Below are positions 26,082 to 34,616 of a stretch of 64,000 nt of DNA, one piece after another. This stretch comes from Streptomyces cellulosae (GTDB taxonomy: Bacteria; Actinomycetota; Actinomycetes; Streptomycetales; Streptomycetaceae). The stretch covers positions 124,001-188,000 of the forward strand of contig NZ_JOEV01000005.1 of NCBI RefSeq assembly GCF_000721105.1, read 5' to 3'. The position numbers and the translations under genes are program-made. Within the stretch, counting starts at the first letter, position 1, and each line of letters starts with the position of its first letter. Below the pieces are notes generated by a model, which worked only from the letters and a program-made list of their open reading frames with translations, ran no database searches and was not told where the DNA came from.

Positions 26082-26915
26082 ATGACGAACGACGCCTACT
26101 CGACCCTGCGCGTGAGCGACGAACACGGAGTGGCACGGATCATCCTCGACAATCCCCCGGTGAACGTGCTCGGCGCGACGATGATGCGCGAGCTCCGCAC
26201 CCTGCTGACCAGGCTCGCAGACGACTCGACGGTCCGGGTGATCGTCTTCTCGAGCGCCGACCCGGAATTCTTCCTCGCCCACGTGGACATGCGGATCGCG
26301 GAGAACATGGACATCCTCCAGGAACTCGCCGCGTCGGCACCGGCGGACGTCAACGTGTTCCAGGCTGTCGGCGAGCTCATCCGCCACCAGCCCCAGGTGA
26401 CCATCGTCAAGCTCGCCGGGAAGGCCCGCGGAGGCGGGGCGGAATTCGTGGCCGCGGCGGACATGGCGTTCGCTGCCACCGAGACCGCCGGAATCGGTCA
26501 GATCGAAGCGCTCATGGGCATCGTCCCCGGCGGAGGCGGAACGCAGTACCTCCGGAACCGCGTGGGTCGCAACCGCGCACTGGAGGTGGTCCTCACCGCC
26601 GACCTGTTCGATGCCGAGACCGCGGCGTCCTACGGCTGGATCAACAGGGCGCTGCCGGCCGACGAGCTCGACGCGTACGTCGACCGTGTCGCTCGCAATA
26701 TCGCCGCGCTGCCCGACGGTGTCATCGAAGCAGCCAAGCGCTCGCTGCCCGCCGATGACTTCAAGGAAGGACTCCTCCGCGAGAACGACGCCTGGGCTTC
26801 TCAGTTCGATGTGCCGACCGCTCAGAAGTTGATCAGCGAGGGCCTGCGGAACGGGGCGCAGACACCGGCCGGCGAACGCGACCTCGAGGGACTGATGCGC
26901 GATGTCGCGCGCTGA
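26082..26915 (+). CDS. Enoyl-CoA hydratase/isomerase family protein
   Basis: A 277-aa crotonase-fold enzyme. Both glutamates used by true hydratases seem present: IGQIEALMGIVPGGGGTQ carries the first and NRALEVVLTADLF the second. The oxyanion segment KARGGGAEFVAAADMAF is also there. The N-terminal part with SSADPEFFLAHVDM differs from the usual G-x-F-CAGAD form, so the acyl group may be unusual. It is the only gene facing right from the HxlR promoter region and ends before a hairpin at 27028-27072. Confidence 0.82.
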   Translation: MTNDAYSTLRVSDEHGVARIILDNPPVNVLGATMMRELRTLLTRLADDSTVRVIVFSSADPEFFLAHVDMRIAENMDILQELAASAPADVNVFQAVGELIRHQPQVTIVKLAGKARGGGAEFVAAADMAFAATETAGIGQIEALMGIVPGGGGTQYLRNRVGRNRALEVVLTADLFDAETAASYGWINRALPADELDAYVDRVARNIAALPDGVIEAAKRSLPADDFKEGLLRENDAWASQFDVPTAQKLISEGLRNGAQTPAGERDLEGLMRDVAR

Positions 26916-27027
26916 CTGCCGGACGTCCACCCGCACACCGAGGCTCCCGGCCCGGTAGCGCGCCGGGCATCCGGCAGGTCAGGTGCCGCCCTTGGCCGTC
27001 AGTGCGGAACTCCCTTTCGAAGGCGTG

Positions 27028-27072
27028 TGAGAGTGCGAAGGGTTCCGACTGGTTGCGGAAGAGGCACTCTCA
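27028..27072. terminator. Hairpin between convergent genes
   Basis: TGAGAGTGC (27028-27036) pairs perfectly with GCACTCTCA (27064-27072) around a 27-base loop. The right arm overlaps the stop codon of the metallohydrolase gene. It may end transcription from both sides. Confidence 0.45.
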
Positions 27073-28110
27073 TCGCACGCGCGTGTACTGGTCCACGCCG
27101 CCCGCGGATGCCACGGTCACGCGCCCTTCCAGCACGAGGACGTCCAGGTGGGCCGCTGTCTCGTTGACCGCGAGCATCTGGTTGAAGGCGTTCAGCTCGC
27201 CGAACGGCACCGCCCGGCGCGTCCAGCCGAGCTTGCGTGCCACCCCGTGGGCGTCGAGCGTGTCCTCGCCCAGCGCGGTGAGGCTCTTGGCCAGCCGGTC
27301 GTCGTGGTGGGCGAGCAGCTCGGCGACCCGGGTGTGCGTGCTGTCGGAGACCGGCCCGTGCGCGGGCAGCAGGCGGGCGTCGGCGTAACGGTTCATCAGG
27401 CGTAGCGAGTCCAGGTAGTCGGCGAGCGGCCGGCCTCCCGGCTCGGTCAGCTCGAAGCCGATGGACGGGGTGATGTGGGGCAGCACGTGGTCCCCGGAGA
27501 ACAGCAGCCCCCGCTGCTCGTCCAGGAAGACGACATGTCCCTTGGTGTGGCCCGGAGTCGGTACGACGCGCAGCTCGCGGTCTCCGAATCGGAGGGTTTC
27601 GGCGGCGAGCCAGCGGTCGGGGGCCTCCCACACGCCCGGGTCGAAACCGCCGTGGTCCATCGCCCGGATGCGGTCGGCCAGTTCGCCGGCGCCTGCCCTG
27701 CGCAGGGTCTGCAGCGAACTCACGGGTTCGTCGCTGCGCAGTCGGTCGAGCATCTCCAGGCCCGGGCGTTCCCCTGCCCCGAGGTAGACGCGCGAGCCCA
27801 GCAGCCGGCGCAGTTCCACCGCGTGCGTGTAGTGGTCGCGGTGGATGTGGGTGACCAGGATGTGGCTGATGTCGCCCAGGTCGCGGTCGATGGCGGCCAG
27901 GGCCTCCTCGAGCGTCTTGCGCGCCTCGGGGATCGCCCAGCCGCCGTCGATCATGACGAGGCCGCCGTCGTCGGCGAGGTCCTCCAGAAGGTAGACGTTG
28001 ACGGCGTGCAGGCCGTCGTTCGGAAGCGGCAGAGGAACGCGGTGCACCCCGGGCTGGACGGTCTGGACTCCGGCTGCGGCCCACGGGCCCTGGTCGAACC
28101 GCGTTGTCAT
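27070..28110 (-). CDS. MBL-fold metallohydrolase
   Basis: A 346-aa metallo-beta-lactamase-fold hydrolase with the metal motif VTHIHRDHYTHA (about 85-96), further ligands in VVPTPGHTKGHV and LLFSGDHVLPH, and a C-terminal helical part. Members of this branch hydrolyse thioesters or other esters, and an acyl-CoA thioesterase or ring-opening hydrolase role would fit. It starts behind a perfect AAGGAGG at 28110, 80 bases past the acyl-CoA synthetase stop, and is the last gene of the operon that begins at 30930 under a TGAACT-type site. Confidence 0.8.
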   Translation of the reverse strand: MTTRFDQGPWAAAGVQTVQPGVHRVPLPLPNDGLHAVNVYLLEDLADDGGLVMIDGGWAIPEARKTLEEALAAIDRDLGDISHILVTHIHRDHYTHAVELRRLLGSRVYLGAGERPGLEMLDRLRSDEPVSSLQTLRRAGAGELADRIRAMDHGGFDPGVWEAPDRWLAAETLRFGDRELRVVPTPGHTKGHVVFLDEQRGLLFSGDHVLPHITPSIGFELTEPGGRPLADYLDSLRLMNRYADARLLPAHGPVSDSTHTRVAELLAHHDDRLAKSLTALGEDTLDAHGVARKLGWTRRAVPFGELNAFNQMLAVNETAAHLDVLVLEGRVTVASAGGVDQYTRVR

Positions 28111-28190
28111 GATCCTCCTTAGGGGCGTGCCACCGCGGGGTCGTACCGGTTGGCACGCGCGACGGCACCGTTGCCTCAATTGTCGCCCTG

Positions 28191-29702
28191 TCAGACCTGG
28201 TTGCCGGGCGGGCGGGCAGTCATGCTGACGGCCAGGTCCCGGGCCCCGCTCCGGTCGAGCTTGCCGACCTTGGTCTGGGGCAGTTCCTTGACGCCGTACA
28301 CGTATTCGGGCCATTTGGTCTTGGACAGGCCGACGCTCTCCAGGTGTCCGGTCACCTCGGCCAGGTCGATGCCGCCGCCGTCCTCGGTGACGACGAGCAG
28401 CGCCACGCGTTCACCGAGCACCTCGTCGGGAACCGCCGCGACACAGGCCCTGGCCACGCGCGGGTAACTGGCGACCGCGCGCTCGATCTCGGTGATGTCG
28501 ATGTTGCGGCCGCCGCGGATGATGACGTCCTTCTCGCGGCCCATGATGCTGATGGTGCCGTCCTCGTGGGTCATCAGCAGGTCGCCGGTGGGCAGGTAGC
28601 CGTCCTCCGTCAACGCTGCCGGCGCCAGCTCGCCGTCGCGGGCGTAGCCGAGGAAGAGGGAGGGGCCGCGCACCTGCGCCCGGCCGGTCACGCCTGGTCC
28701 GGCAGCGCGCCCGTCGGGGGTGAGCGCGCGGACGTCCGTACCCGGGAAGGGGCGGCCGTCTCTGCCGAGCCGGATCTCCTCGGCGTCGTCGGGGCTCGGC
28801 GAGGTGTGGCCGAGGCACTCGGACATACCGAAGACGCGGAGGATCTTCGTGCCCAGGGACTGCTCCGCCCGGGCCAGCGCCCCGCGATCCATGGGCCCGC
28901 CGCCGACGGTGATCGACCGGACGCCGCGAAGGATGCCGGAGCCGGCCGCCTCGGCGCCCATCTGCAGGGCCATGGTCGGTACGCACATGGTCCAGCGGAC
29001 GCCGGCGTCGGCCATCCGCCGCAGGGCGACGGCCCGGTCCCACTTCCCCGTCATCACGAGGGGCCCGCGCAGCATGAGGGAGAGGTGGACACCGAAGCAG
29101 TACGCCGCCGTCGACGACAGCGGCACGAGCGCGGCGACCGCGTCACCGGGCGCCAGGCCGTTGACGGTGATGGTGCTCGTGGCGGCATAGCTCAGTGCCG
29201 ACTCGGACTGTACGACGCCTTTGGGCCGCCCGGTCGACCCGGAGGTGAGGCCGATGAGCGCGCCGCCCGACCAGCGCGACACCTCACGTCTGTGGGGCGC
29301 GGACAGGCAGGTCCAGCCGTCGAGCACCGTCTGCGGCGGCCCCGACAGCCGTTCGGCCACCGCCCATTCGTCCATCGCGGAGGGCTCGGCGACCACGGCG
29401 TCCGGGCGGATGTCCTCCCAAGCCGCGGCGAACTCGGCGCGTGTCGTGTGCCGGTTGACGACCGCGATGACACCGCCGCTCAGGCCGACGGCGAGGGTGG
29501 CGGCGACCGTACGCCATGAGTTGTCGGCCTGGACCATGACGGTGCCGCCCGCTCCGTCGGCCCCTGCGGCGGACAGCGTTCCGGCCAGCGGCGTGGCCTC
29601 GTCGAGCAGTTGCCGTGCCGTGTGGCTGCCGGCATCGTCGATGACGGCGACGAAGTCCGCCTCGCCCGCCTTCTGCTGGAACTCCCGCACTACCTGTCGC
29701 AT
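28191..29702 (-). CDS. AMP-forming acyl-CoA synthetase
   Basis: A 503-aa member of the ANL superfamily that would activate a carboxylic acid to its CoA ester. The ATP loop is LTSGSTGRPKGV (about 150), followed by FGMSECLGHTSPS, YLPTGDLLMTHEDG, the hinge GREKDVIIRGGRNID and the catalytic Lys in PQTKVGKLDRSG. The substrate-pocket sequence does not tell the acid. It lies in one operon with two SnoaL-like proteins, an EthD protein and a metallohydrolase, and is the only obvious acid-activating enzyme of the island, so it probably begins the pathway. Confidence 0.87.
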   Translation of the reverse strand: MRQVVREFQQKAGEADFVAVIDDAGSHTARQLLDEATPLAGTLSAAGADGAGGTVMVQADNSWRTVAATLAVGLSGGVIAVVNRHTTRAEFAAAWEDIRPDAVVAEPSAMDEWAVAERLSGPPQTVLDGWTCLSAPHRREVSRWSGGALIGLTSGSTGRPKGVVQSESALSYAATSTITVNGLAPGDAVAALVPLSSTAAYCFGVHLSLMLRGPLVMTGKWDRAVALRRMADAGVRWTMCVPTMALQMGAEAAGSGILRGVRSITVGGGPMDRGALARAEQSLGTKILRVFGMSECLGHTSPSPDDAEEIRLGRDGRPFPGTDVRALTPDGRAAGPGVTGRAQVRGPSLFLGYARDGELAPAALTEDGYLPTGDLLMTHEDGTISIMGREKDVIIRGGRNIDITEIERAVASYPRVARACVAAVPDEVLGERVALLVVTEDGGGIDLAEVTGHLESVGLSKTKWPEYVYGVKELPQTKVGKLDRSGARDLAVSMTARPPGNQV

Positions 29703-29795
29703 CTTGTCCCTCGCTGCGCTGTGCCGAACTCCGTCTGATGAACGCTGGGGTGGGTGCCGTGACCGGTGAGCCGGGATCGTCCGGCGGGAGCGGCC

Positions 29796-30116
29796 TCAGG
29801 CGGCGAACATCTCCGCCTCGTGCCCCATGACCGCGATGCGGCGGCCCTTCATGTCGCCGACCTGGGCGACGGCCTCGGCCCACTCGGGGCTCGCGAGGGC
29901 CTGCTTCAGGTCCTCGGGGGAGTCGAAGCCGAGCACGGAGATCCCGTCCCAGCCGTCGGATCGCGGCTCCAGAGCGGCGTCGATCTCGGTGTGCCGCCAG
30001 GCACGCAGTCCGGGCAGGCGGTAGGTCAGCTCCGCGTGGTCGCCGCGCCACCACTCGATGAACTGCTCGTGCGTCCACTCCGGAGGCCGAGCTGCCAGCA
30101 GGACGAGGTTGTACAT
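29796..30116 (-). CDS. EthD-domain protein
   Basis: A 106-aa ferredoxin-like fold (dimeric alpha-beta barrel) protein of the EthD family. MYNLVLLAARPPEWTHEQFIEWWRGDHAELTYRLPG is the family signature region, with the His of the GDHAEL segment. EthD proteins occur in many catabolic clusters; some are cyclases or dehalogenase-like enzymes, and others have no known reaction. It lies between a SnoaL-like gene and the acyl-CoA synthetase gene in the operon under the site at 30956. Confidence 0.78.
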   Translation of the reverse strand: MYNLVLLAARPPEWTHEQFIEWWRGDHAELTYRLPGLRAWRHTEIDAALEPRSDGWDGISVLGFDSPEDLKQALASPEWAEAVAQVGDMKGRRIAVMGHEAEMFAA

Positions 30117-30175
30117 GACGGTCCTCCGTACGGGGTCGGTCGAACGTGCCCGCCGGGTCGGGCGTACGTGGCTGA

Positions 30176-30553
30176 TCAGGTGAAGCGGATCTCGGACGAG
30201 CGGCCGATCAGCAGGCGCTGCAGCCGGCCCTCGTCGTTCACCCGCCCGGCGGCGACGAAGCTCGCCTCGGGGACACCGGCGCGTCGCACCTCCCCCAGGA
30301 AGAGCTCGTCCCGGCCGAGTGTGGTCGCCGACAACCGGTGGTGCGTGCGGGTGCCCTTCTCGCGCTGTTCGAGGTAGCCCACGAGGGCGGCGCGGTCGCC
30401 GGCGAAGTCGGTGGCGTTGCCGTCGCCCGTGGAGAACAGGATGGACAGCGAGAAGTCGTCGCTGATCAGGTCGAGGATCCGGGACGGTTCGTCGCCGTCG
30501 AGGATCTCGAACCACGCGGTGAGGAAGGGGGCCGCGGTCGAGGTGTCGGTCAT
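30176..30553 (-). CDS. SnoaL/NTF2-like protein
   Basis: A 125-aa cone-fold protein with the pattern FLTAWFEILDGDEPSRILDLISDDFSLSILF and a C-terminal beta-sheet part (EASFVAAGRVNDEGRLQRLLIGR). This fold houses ketosteroid isomerases, polyketide cyclases and small dehydratases, so a reaction on a cyclic or enolisable substrate is likely but not defined. It overlaps the preceding paralogue by ATGA (30550-30553), which suggests the two may form a heteromer. Confidence 0.7.
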   Translation of the reverse strand: MTDTSTAAPFLTAWFEILDGDEPSRILDLISDDFSLSILFSTGDGNATDFAGDRAALVGYLEQREKGTRTHHRLSATTLGRDELFLGEVRRAGVPEASFVAAGRVNDEGRLQRLLIGRSSEIRFT

Positions 30554-30930
30554 GCCCGGCTCCTCTCGTCCGTGGTCCGCCCGGCCCAGTCGACCAGCTC
30601 GAAGGACGTGGTGAAGACGGACTGGTAGCGCGCCAGGAGTCCGCCGGGCGACACCACCGCCGCCGACAGGAAGGAGCCCTTGTACAGCCCGCCCTCCGTG
30701 ACCACTCCGTAGACGGTCTCGAGGTCGCCGTCCCTGCTGTGGCGCAGGATCTCGTGCGCCCGGTCCACGGGATTGCGGCCGGCGATGTACGCGGCGAAGT
30801 CCTCCTTGGACTTGCCCGTGACCTCCTTGCCCGGCAGGGCGATGAGGAAGCGGAAGTCGGGTTCGAGCAGGTCCAGCGTCCGCTCGGGATGCCGGCTGTC
30901 CATGCTGGCCATGTATGCACGCAACGCCAT
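30550..30930 (-). CDS. SnoaL/NTF2-like protein, first gene of operon
   Basis: A 126-aa cone-fold protein (MASMDSRHPERTLDLLEPDFRFLIALPGKEVTGKSKEDFAAYIAGR), related in fold to its downstream neighbour. It is the first gene of the run SnoaL-SnoaL-EthD-synthetase-metallohydrolase, starts behind GAGGCTCCC, and has a TGAACT-type operator 26-38 bases upstream of its start codon. The reaction is unknown. Confidence 0.7.
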   Translation of the reverse strand: MALRAYMASMDSRHPERTLDLLEPDFRFLIALPGKEVTGKSKEDFAAYIAGRNPVDRAHEILRHSRDGDLETVYGVVTEGGLYKGSFLSAAVVSPGGLLARYQSVFTTSFELVDWAGRTTDERSRA

Positions 30931-30955
30931 GGGAGCCTCTCAGATCAACCTGAGC

Positions 30956-30968
30956 CAAATTCAATTCA
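30956..30968 (-). promoter_or_regulatory. TGAACT-type operator, site a
   Basis: Read on the minus strand this is TGAATTGAATTTG, within the wider CCAAACTGAATTGAATTTGG (30955-30974), which is nearly symmetrical at its ends. It is just upstream of the SnoaL operon. It matches the shared motif TGAACTSANTTCA less well than sites c to e. Confidence 0.6.
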
Positions 30969-31059
30969 GTTTGGATGGTAATCCCGTCGAAACAGGGCTG
31001 GCAAGAGTGCGTCACGAAGGTTCCGCGGCGCCGACGGGCGCCGCAAGCGGGTACGACAA

Positions 31060-31094
31060 TGCCCCCTGGCGTCCGTCATGTCCACCAGGGGGCA
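31060..31094 (-). terminator. Terminator after the TetR gene
   Basis: TGCCCCCTGG (31060-31069) pairs with CCAGGGGGCA (31085-31094), a perfect 10-bp stem with a 15-base loop, 44 bases past the TetR stop on its downstream side. Confidence 0.7.
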
Positions 31095-31137
31095 GAAGAG
31101 CGGTGCGGGGCCGAAGAGGCCGACGCCGCTCAGGGCG

Positions 31138-31761
31138 TCACGTGGCGACCATCCGCACGCAGGCGCCCTCGATCAGTTCGCCGACCTCCGACAGCGGCGT
31201 CGGCCCGGACGGCCGGTACCACCGCCATACGCTGACGATCAGGCCGAGCACACTCGCACCCAGCAGCTGCGCGTCGCGCAGTGGGAACGCGCCCTGGGAC
31301 ATCCCCCTGACCAGGAGGTTCGTCCAGTCCCGTTCGACGAGCTGGACCAGCTGGCGGGCCGCGACGCGCTCGGCCTCCTCCCGCTTGGACTTGCGCGGAC
31401 CGGAGAGCAGGTCCATGTGGTTCTGCAGGATGCGCATCTGCAGGACCTCCTGGTCGGAGACGTCGTACGCCGCGCGGACGGCCGCCCGCAGCGCCTCCAC
31501 CGGATCGGCGACGTCCGCCGTCGCCTCCGTGAACTTGTCGTGGGAGCGCTGGAGCTCCAGCCGCATGATGGTGAGCAGGCAGTGCGTCTTTGACTCGAAG
31601 TAGTGGTACAGCGCCGTCTGCCCGATGCCGACCCGCTCCGCCACGGTGGACCACTTGGTGGCCTCGAAGCCCGTCTCGCCGAAACAGTCGACGGCGGCCG
31701 CCAGAATGGCGGCTCGCTTGGACCTCGGCCCCGCTTCCGGTTCAACGATCCTTGTCGCCAT
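31138..31761 (-). CDS. TetR-family regulator, candidate master of the island
   Basis: A 207-aa regulator with an N-terminal helix-turn-helix (AAILAAAVDCFGETGFEATKWSTVAERVGIGQTALYHYFESK-type region, about 18-60) and an all-helical ligand domain. It begins with ATG at 31761; a GTG directly ahead is also possible. A TGAACT-type operator (31820-31832) lies 58-70 bases upstream, so it probably represses itself and the neighbouring operons that share the motif. A CoA ester of the pathway is a common inducer for such proteins and is the likely ligand here, by inference. It lies between two of the operons that it is proposed to control. Confidence 0.85.
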   Translation of the reverse strand: MATRIVEPEAGPRSKRAAILAAAVDCFGETGFEATKWSTVAERVGIGQTALYHYFESKTHCLLTIMRLELQRSHDKFTEATADVADPVEALRAAVRAAYDVSDQEVLQMRILQNHMDLLSGPRKSKREEAERVAARQLVQLVERDWTNLLVRGMSQGAFPLRDAQLLGASVLGLIVSVWRWYRPSGPTPLSEVGELIEGACVRMVAT

Positions 31762-31819
31762 CACTGACCTGTCTCCTGGCTGCCGCCCACCTCGTGCGTA
31801 CCCGAGAGTAGCCCCAAGC

Positions 31820-31832
31820 TGAACTCAGTTGC
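31820..31832 (-). promoter_or_regulatory. TGAACT-type operator, site b
   Basis: The sequence TGAACTCAGTTGC (wider: CCAAGCTGAACTCAGTTGCC) lies between the TetR start and the thiolase stop. It has the symmetrical core CTGAACTCAG and would serve TetR autoregulation. Confidence 0.65.
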
Positions 31833-31846
31833 CAATCGACTTCCGG

Positions 31847-32995
31847 TCAAAGGCGTTCGACCACGGTCGCATTGGCCATGCCGCCGCCCTCGCACATCGT
31901 CTGCAGACCATAGCGTCCGCCGGTCCTGCGCAGTTGGTGGACGAGCGTGGTCATGAGCCGGGCACCGGTGGCGCCGAGCGGATGTCCGAGCGCGATGGCG
32001 CCGCCGAAGGCGTTGATCCGTTCCTCGTCGGCACCGATCTCCTTCTGCCAGGCCAGGACGACGGAGGCGAAGGCCTCGTTGATCTCGACCAGGTCGATCT
32101 CGCCGATGGACAGCCCGGCTTTCTTCAGGACCTTCTCCGTGGCGGGGACCGGACCGGTCAGCATCTGGATCGGGTCGGAGCCGACCACGGCCATGGTGTG
32201 CACGCGGGCCAGCGGTGTCAGACCATGGCGGCGTACCGCCTCCTCGGAGGCGATCAGCAGGGCGGCGGCGCCGTCGGAGATCTGGCTGGAGACGGCCGCG
32301 GTGAGCCGGCCGTCCTCGGTGAGGGTCTTCAGACCGGCCATCTTCTCCAGGGTGGTGTCGGCGCGCGGGCCCTCGTCGGCGGCGAGCCCGAACGCCGGGG
32401 TGATCTCCTCGTCGAAGACTCCGCCGGCCTGCGCGGCGAGGGCCCGCTGATGGCTGGAGAGCGCGAACCGTTCCATGTCGGTGCGGGAGACGCCCCACTT
32501 CTCGGCGATCAGCTCGGCCCCGCGGAACTGCGAGACCTCCTGGTCACCGAAGCGCTCGCGCCAGCCGTCCCCCGCGAACGGGCTGCCCGTGCCGGCCTGC
32601 TCACCGACGAACACCGGGCTGGCGATGGGCACCAGGCTCATCACCTCCACCCCACCGGCGACCACCAGATCCGCGGCACCGGAGCCGACCGCCTGCGCGG
32701 CGAAGTGCACGGCCTGCTGGGAGGAACCGCACTGGCGGTCGATGGTGGTGCCGGGGACGTGCTGCGGCAGCCCCGCCGACAGCCAGGCGGTGCGGGCGAT
32801 GTTGCCGGTCTGTGCACCGAGCTGGCTGACGCACCCGAAGTACACGTCGTCGACGGCCCCCGGGTCCGCCCCGGTGCGCTCCAGCAGCGCGCGCAGCACA
32901 TGGGCGCCGAGGTCGGCGGGGTGCACGCCGCTGAGCGTGCCCTTGCGGCGGCCTACGGGGGTGCGGACGGCTCCTACGATGAAGGCTTCGGACAC
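31847..32995 (-). CDS. Thiolase (acetyl-CoA C-acyltransferase)
   Basis: A 382-aa thiolase with all catalytic residues: DRQCGSSQQAVHF (nucleophilic Cys near 91), NEAFASV, GHPLGATGARL and CEGGGMANA. It should cleave a 3-oxoacyl-CoA with free CoA. The sequence resembles the FadA6 type used on ring-derived and branched substrates rather than straight-chain FadA. The start is GTG at 32995 behind GGGAG. It is the last gene of the ten-gene operon and follows the crotonase by 26 bases. Confidence 0.87.
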   Translation of the reverse strand: MSEAFIVGAVRTPVGRRKGTLSGVHPADLGAHVLRALLERTGADPGAVDDVYFGCVSQLGAQTGNIARTAWLSAGLPQHVPGTTIDRQCGSSQQAVHFAAQAVGSGAADLVVAGGVEVMSLVPIASPVFVGEQAGTGSPFAGDGWRERFGDQEVSQFRGAELIAEKWGVSRTDMERFALSSHQRALAAQAGGVFDEEITPAFGLAADEGPRADTTLEKMAGLKTLTEDGRLTAAVSSQISDGAAALLIASEEAVRRHGLTPLARVHTMAVVGSDPIQMLTGPVPATEKVLKKAGLSIGEIDLVEINEAFASVVLAWQKEIGADEERINAFGGAIALGHPLGATGARLMTTLVHQLRRTGGRYGLQTMCEGGGMANATVVERL

Positions 32996-33021
32996 GAGGG
33001 GCTCCCTTGTCGGGTAGGGGA

Positions 33022-33846
33022 TCAGGTCCTGAAGGAGAGGTGCTGGAAGTCGGGCGCCCGTTTGCCGAGAAAGGCGGCGACGCCCTCGCGGCCCGTGTCG
33101 GAGGCGGCCGCGGCGGCGAGCGCACGGGCTTCCTGGTCCAGGTGCGGGCCGAGGTCCGAGGTCAGTCCCGCGGCGACGAGCCGGCGGGTGACTCCGAAGG
33201 CGGTGGTGGGTCCACGGCGCAGGGCCTCGGCCGTGCGTGCCGCCTCGGCGGCGAGTCGGTCGGGGGCCACGACCCGGCTCACCAGGCCGATCGCCTCGGC
33301 CTCCGCCGCGGGTACGCGGCGGTTGGTGAGCAAGAGGTCCAGGGCCCGCTTGGGGCCGACGAGACGGGGCAGGAACCAGCTGACTCCGGCGTCCGGCGAG
33401 TAGCCGATGCCGGTGTACGCGGCGGTGAACGAGGCGTCGGCGTCGGCGAGGGTCACATCGGCGGCCGCGGCCAGGCCGATGCCCGCGCCCGCCACAGCAC
33501 CCTGTACGGCGGCCACCACGGGCGCGTCGCCCTCGGCGAACGTCCGCAGGGCGTCGTGCAGCGCGTCGGTGACCGCGGTCAGGTGCTTCTCCAGCGTCTC
33601 GCCGGAGAGACGGGAGAACTCCCTGAGGTCACCGCCGACACAGAAGGACTTCCCCTCGCCGGTCAGCAGCACGGCCCGCACGGCCTCCTGTGCGCAGACC
33701 CGCGCCGCGTCCAGCAGTCCGCGCGCCATGTCCAGGTCGATGGCGTTGCCCGCCTCGCCCCGACGCAGGGTGACGCGGGCCAGGCCGTCGTCGTCGATCT
33801 CGATGCCGACCCTCGTCGGGTCGGACCTCATCGCCCCGGCCGTCAC
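33022..33846 (-). CDS. PaaG-like enoyl-CoA isomerase/hydratase
   Basis: A 274-aa crotonase-fold protein. AAYTGIGYSPDAGVSWFLPRLVG is the pattern of PaaG-type isomerases, in which the first hydratase glutamate is replaced (here Tyr) and the second position is Asp. A double-bond shift or ring-enlarging isomerisation is therefore more likely than hydration. The oxyanion segment AVQGAVAGAGIGLAAAADV is intact. The start is placed at GTG 33846, which overlaps the SDR stop by GTGA like its neighbours; ATG 33831 is the alternative. Confidence 0.8.
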   Translation of the reverse strand: MTAGAMRSDPTRVGIEIDDDGLARVTLRRGEAGNAIDLDMARGLLDAARVCAQEAVRAVLLTGEGKSFCVGGDLREFSRLSGETLEKHLTAVTDALHDALRTFAEGDAPVVAAVQGAVAGAGIGLAAAADVTLADADASFTAAYTGIGYSPDAGVSWFLPRLVGPKRALDLLLTNRRVPAAEAEAIGLVSRVVAPDRLAAEAARTAEALRRGPTTAFGVTRRLVAAGLTSDLGPHLDQEARALAAAAASDTGREGVAAFLGKRAPDFQHLSFRT

Positions 33847-34616
33847 CGCGCCGTCCATCCGCCGTCGACGGTCAGCACCTGTCCGGTGCAGTACGAGGAG
33901 GCGTCCGAGGCCAGGAACAGCAGGGCGCCGTCGAGTTCGTGGCCGTCGCCGCCGCGTCCCAGCAGGGTGTTGCGCTCGACCCAGCGGCTGGAGCGTTCGT
34001 CGCCGAAGAGGTCGGCGGTCATCTCGGTGCGGAACCAGCCCGGGGCGAGCGCGTTGACGCGGATCCCGCTGCCACCCCATTGTCCCGCCAACTCCCGGGT
34101 CAGGCCGATCAGTCCGGCCTTGGACGCCGAGTAGCTCGCGCCGCCGAGGGGGGCGGCGGTCACCAGGCCGAGGATGGAGGAGACGTTGACGATGCTCCTG
34201 CCGTCCGCGGCACCGGGTGCCTCGGCGGTGAGGCGGGCCAGGTGGTAGGGCGCGGTGAGGTTGACGCCGAGGACGTCGGCGAAGGCATCCGGTGATTCGT
34301 CCTCGGCTCGTGTCTCGCCGGAGCCGGCCGCGTTGTTGACCAGGATGTCGATGCGGCCGGTGGTGGTCAGCGCGGTCTCGGCCAGCCGCGCTCGGTCGGC
34401 GGCGAGCGAGACGTCGCAGGCCACGGGGTGGATGCGGGAGTCGGAGTCGGCGAGTTCCTTCAGCCGGTCGATGCGGCGGGCCGCGGCGAACACGGTGGCG
34501 CCGGCCTCGGCGAGGACGGCGGCGAAGCGTGCGCCGAGCCCGGCGGAGGCGCCGGTGACGACGGCTGTCCTGCCCTGGAGCGAGAAGAGCTCGGCGGCGG
34601 ATCGCGGTGCGCTCAC
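33843..34616 (-). CDS. SDR-family oxidoreductase
   Basis: A 257-aa short-chain dehydrogenase: TGASAGLGARFA cofactor loop, NNAAG, Ser in IVNVSSILG, Tyr/Lys in SYSASKAGLIG and the terminal TVDGGWTAR. It most likely oxidises a hydroxyl group or reduces a ketone on a CoA-bound intermediate. The GTG start overlaps the next upstream SDR stop by four bases, and its own stop overlaps the crotonase start in the same way, so expression is tightly coupled. Confidence 0.85.
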   Translation of the reverse strand: MSAPRSAAELFSLQGRTAVVTGASAGLGARFAAVLAEAGATVFAAARRIDRLKELADSDSRIHPVACDVSLAADRARLAETALTTTGRIDILVNNAAGSGETRAEDESPDAFADVLGVNLTAPYHLARLTAEAPGAADGRSIVNVSSILGLVTAAPLGGASYSASKAGLIGLTRELAGQWGGSGIRVNALAPGWFRTEMTADLFGDERSSRWVERNTLLGRGGDGHELDGALLFLASDASSYCTGQVLTVDGGWTAR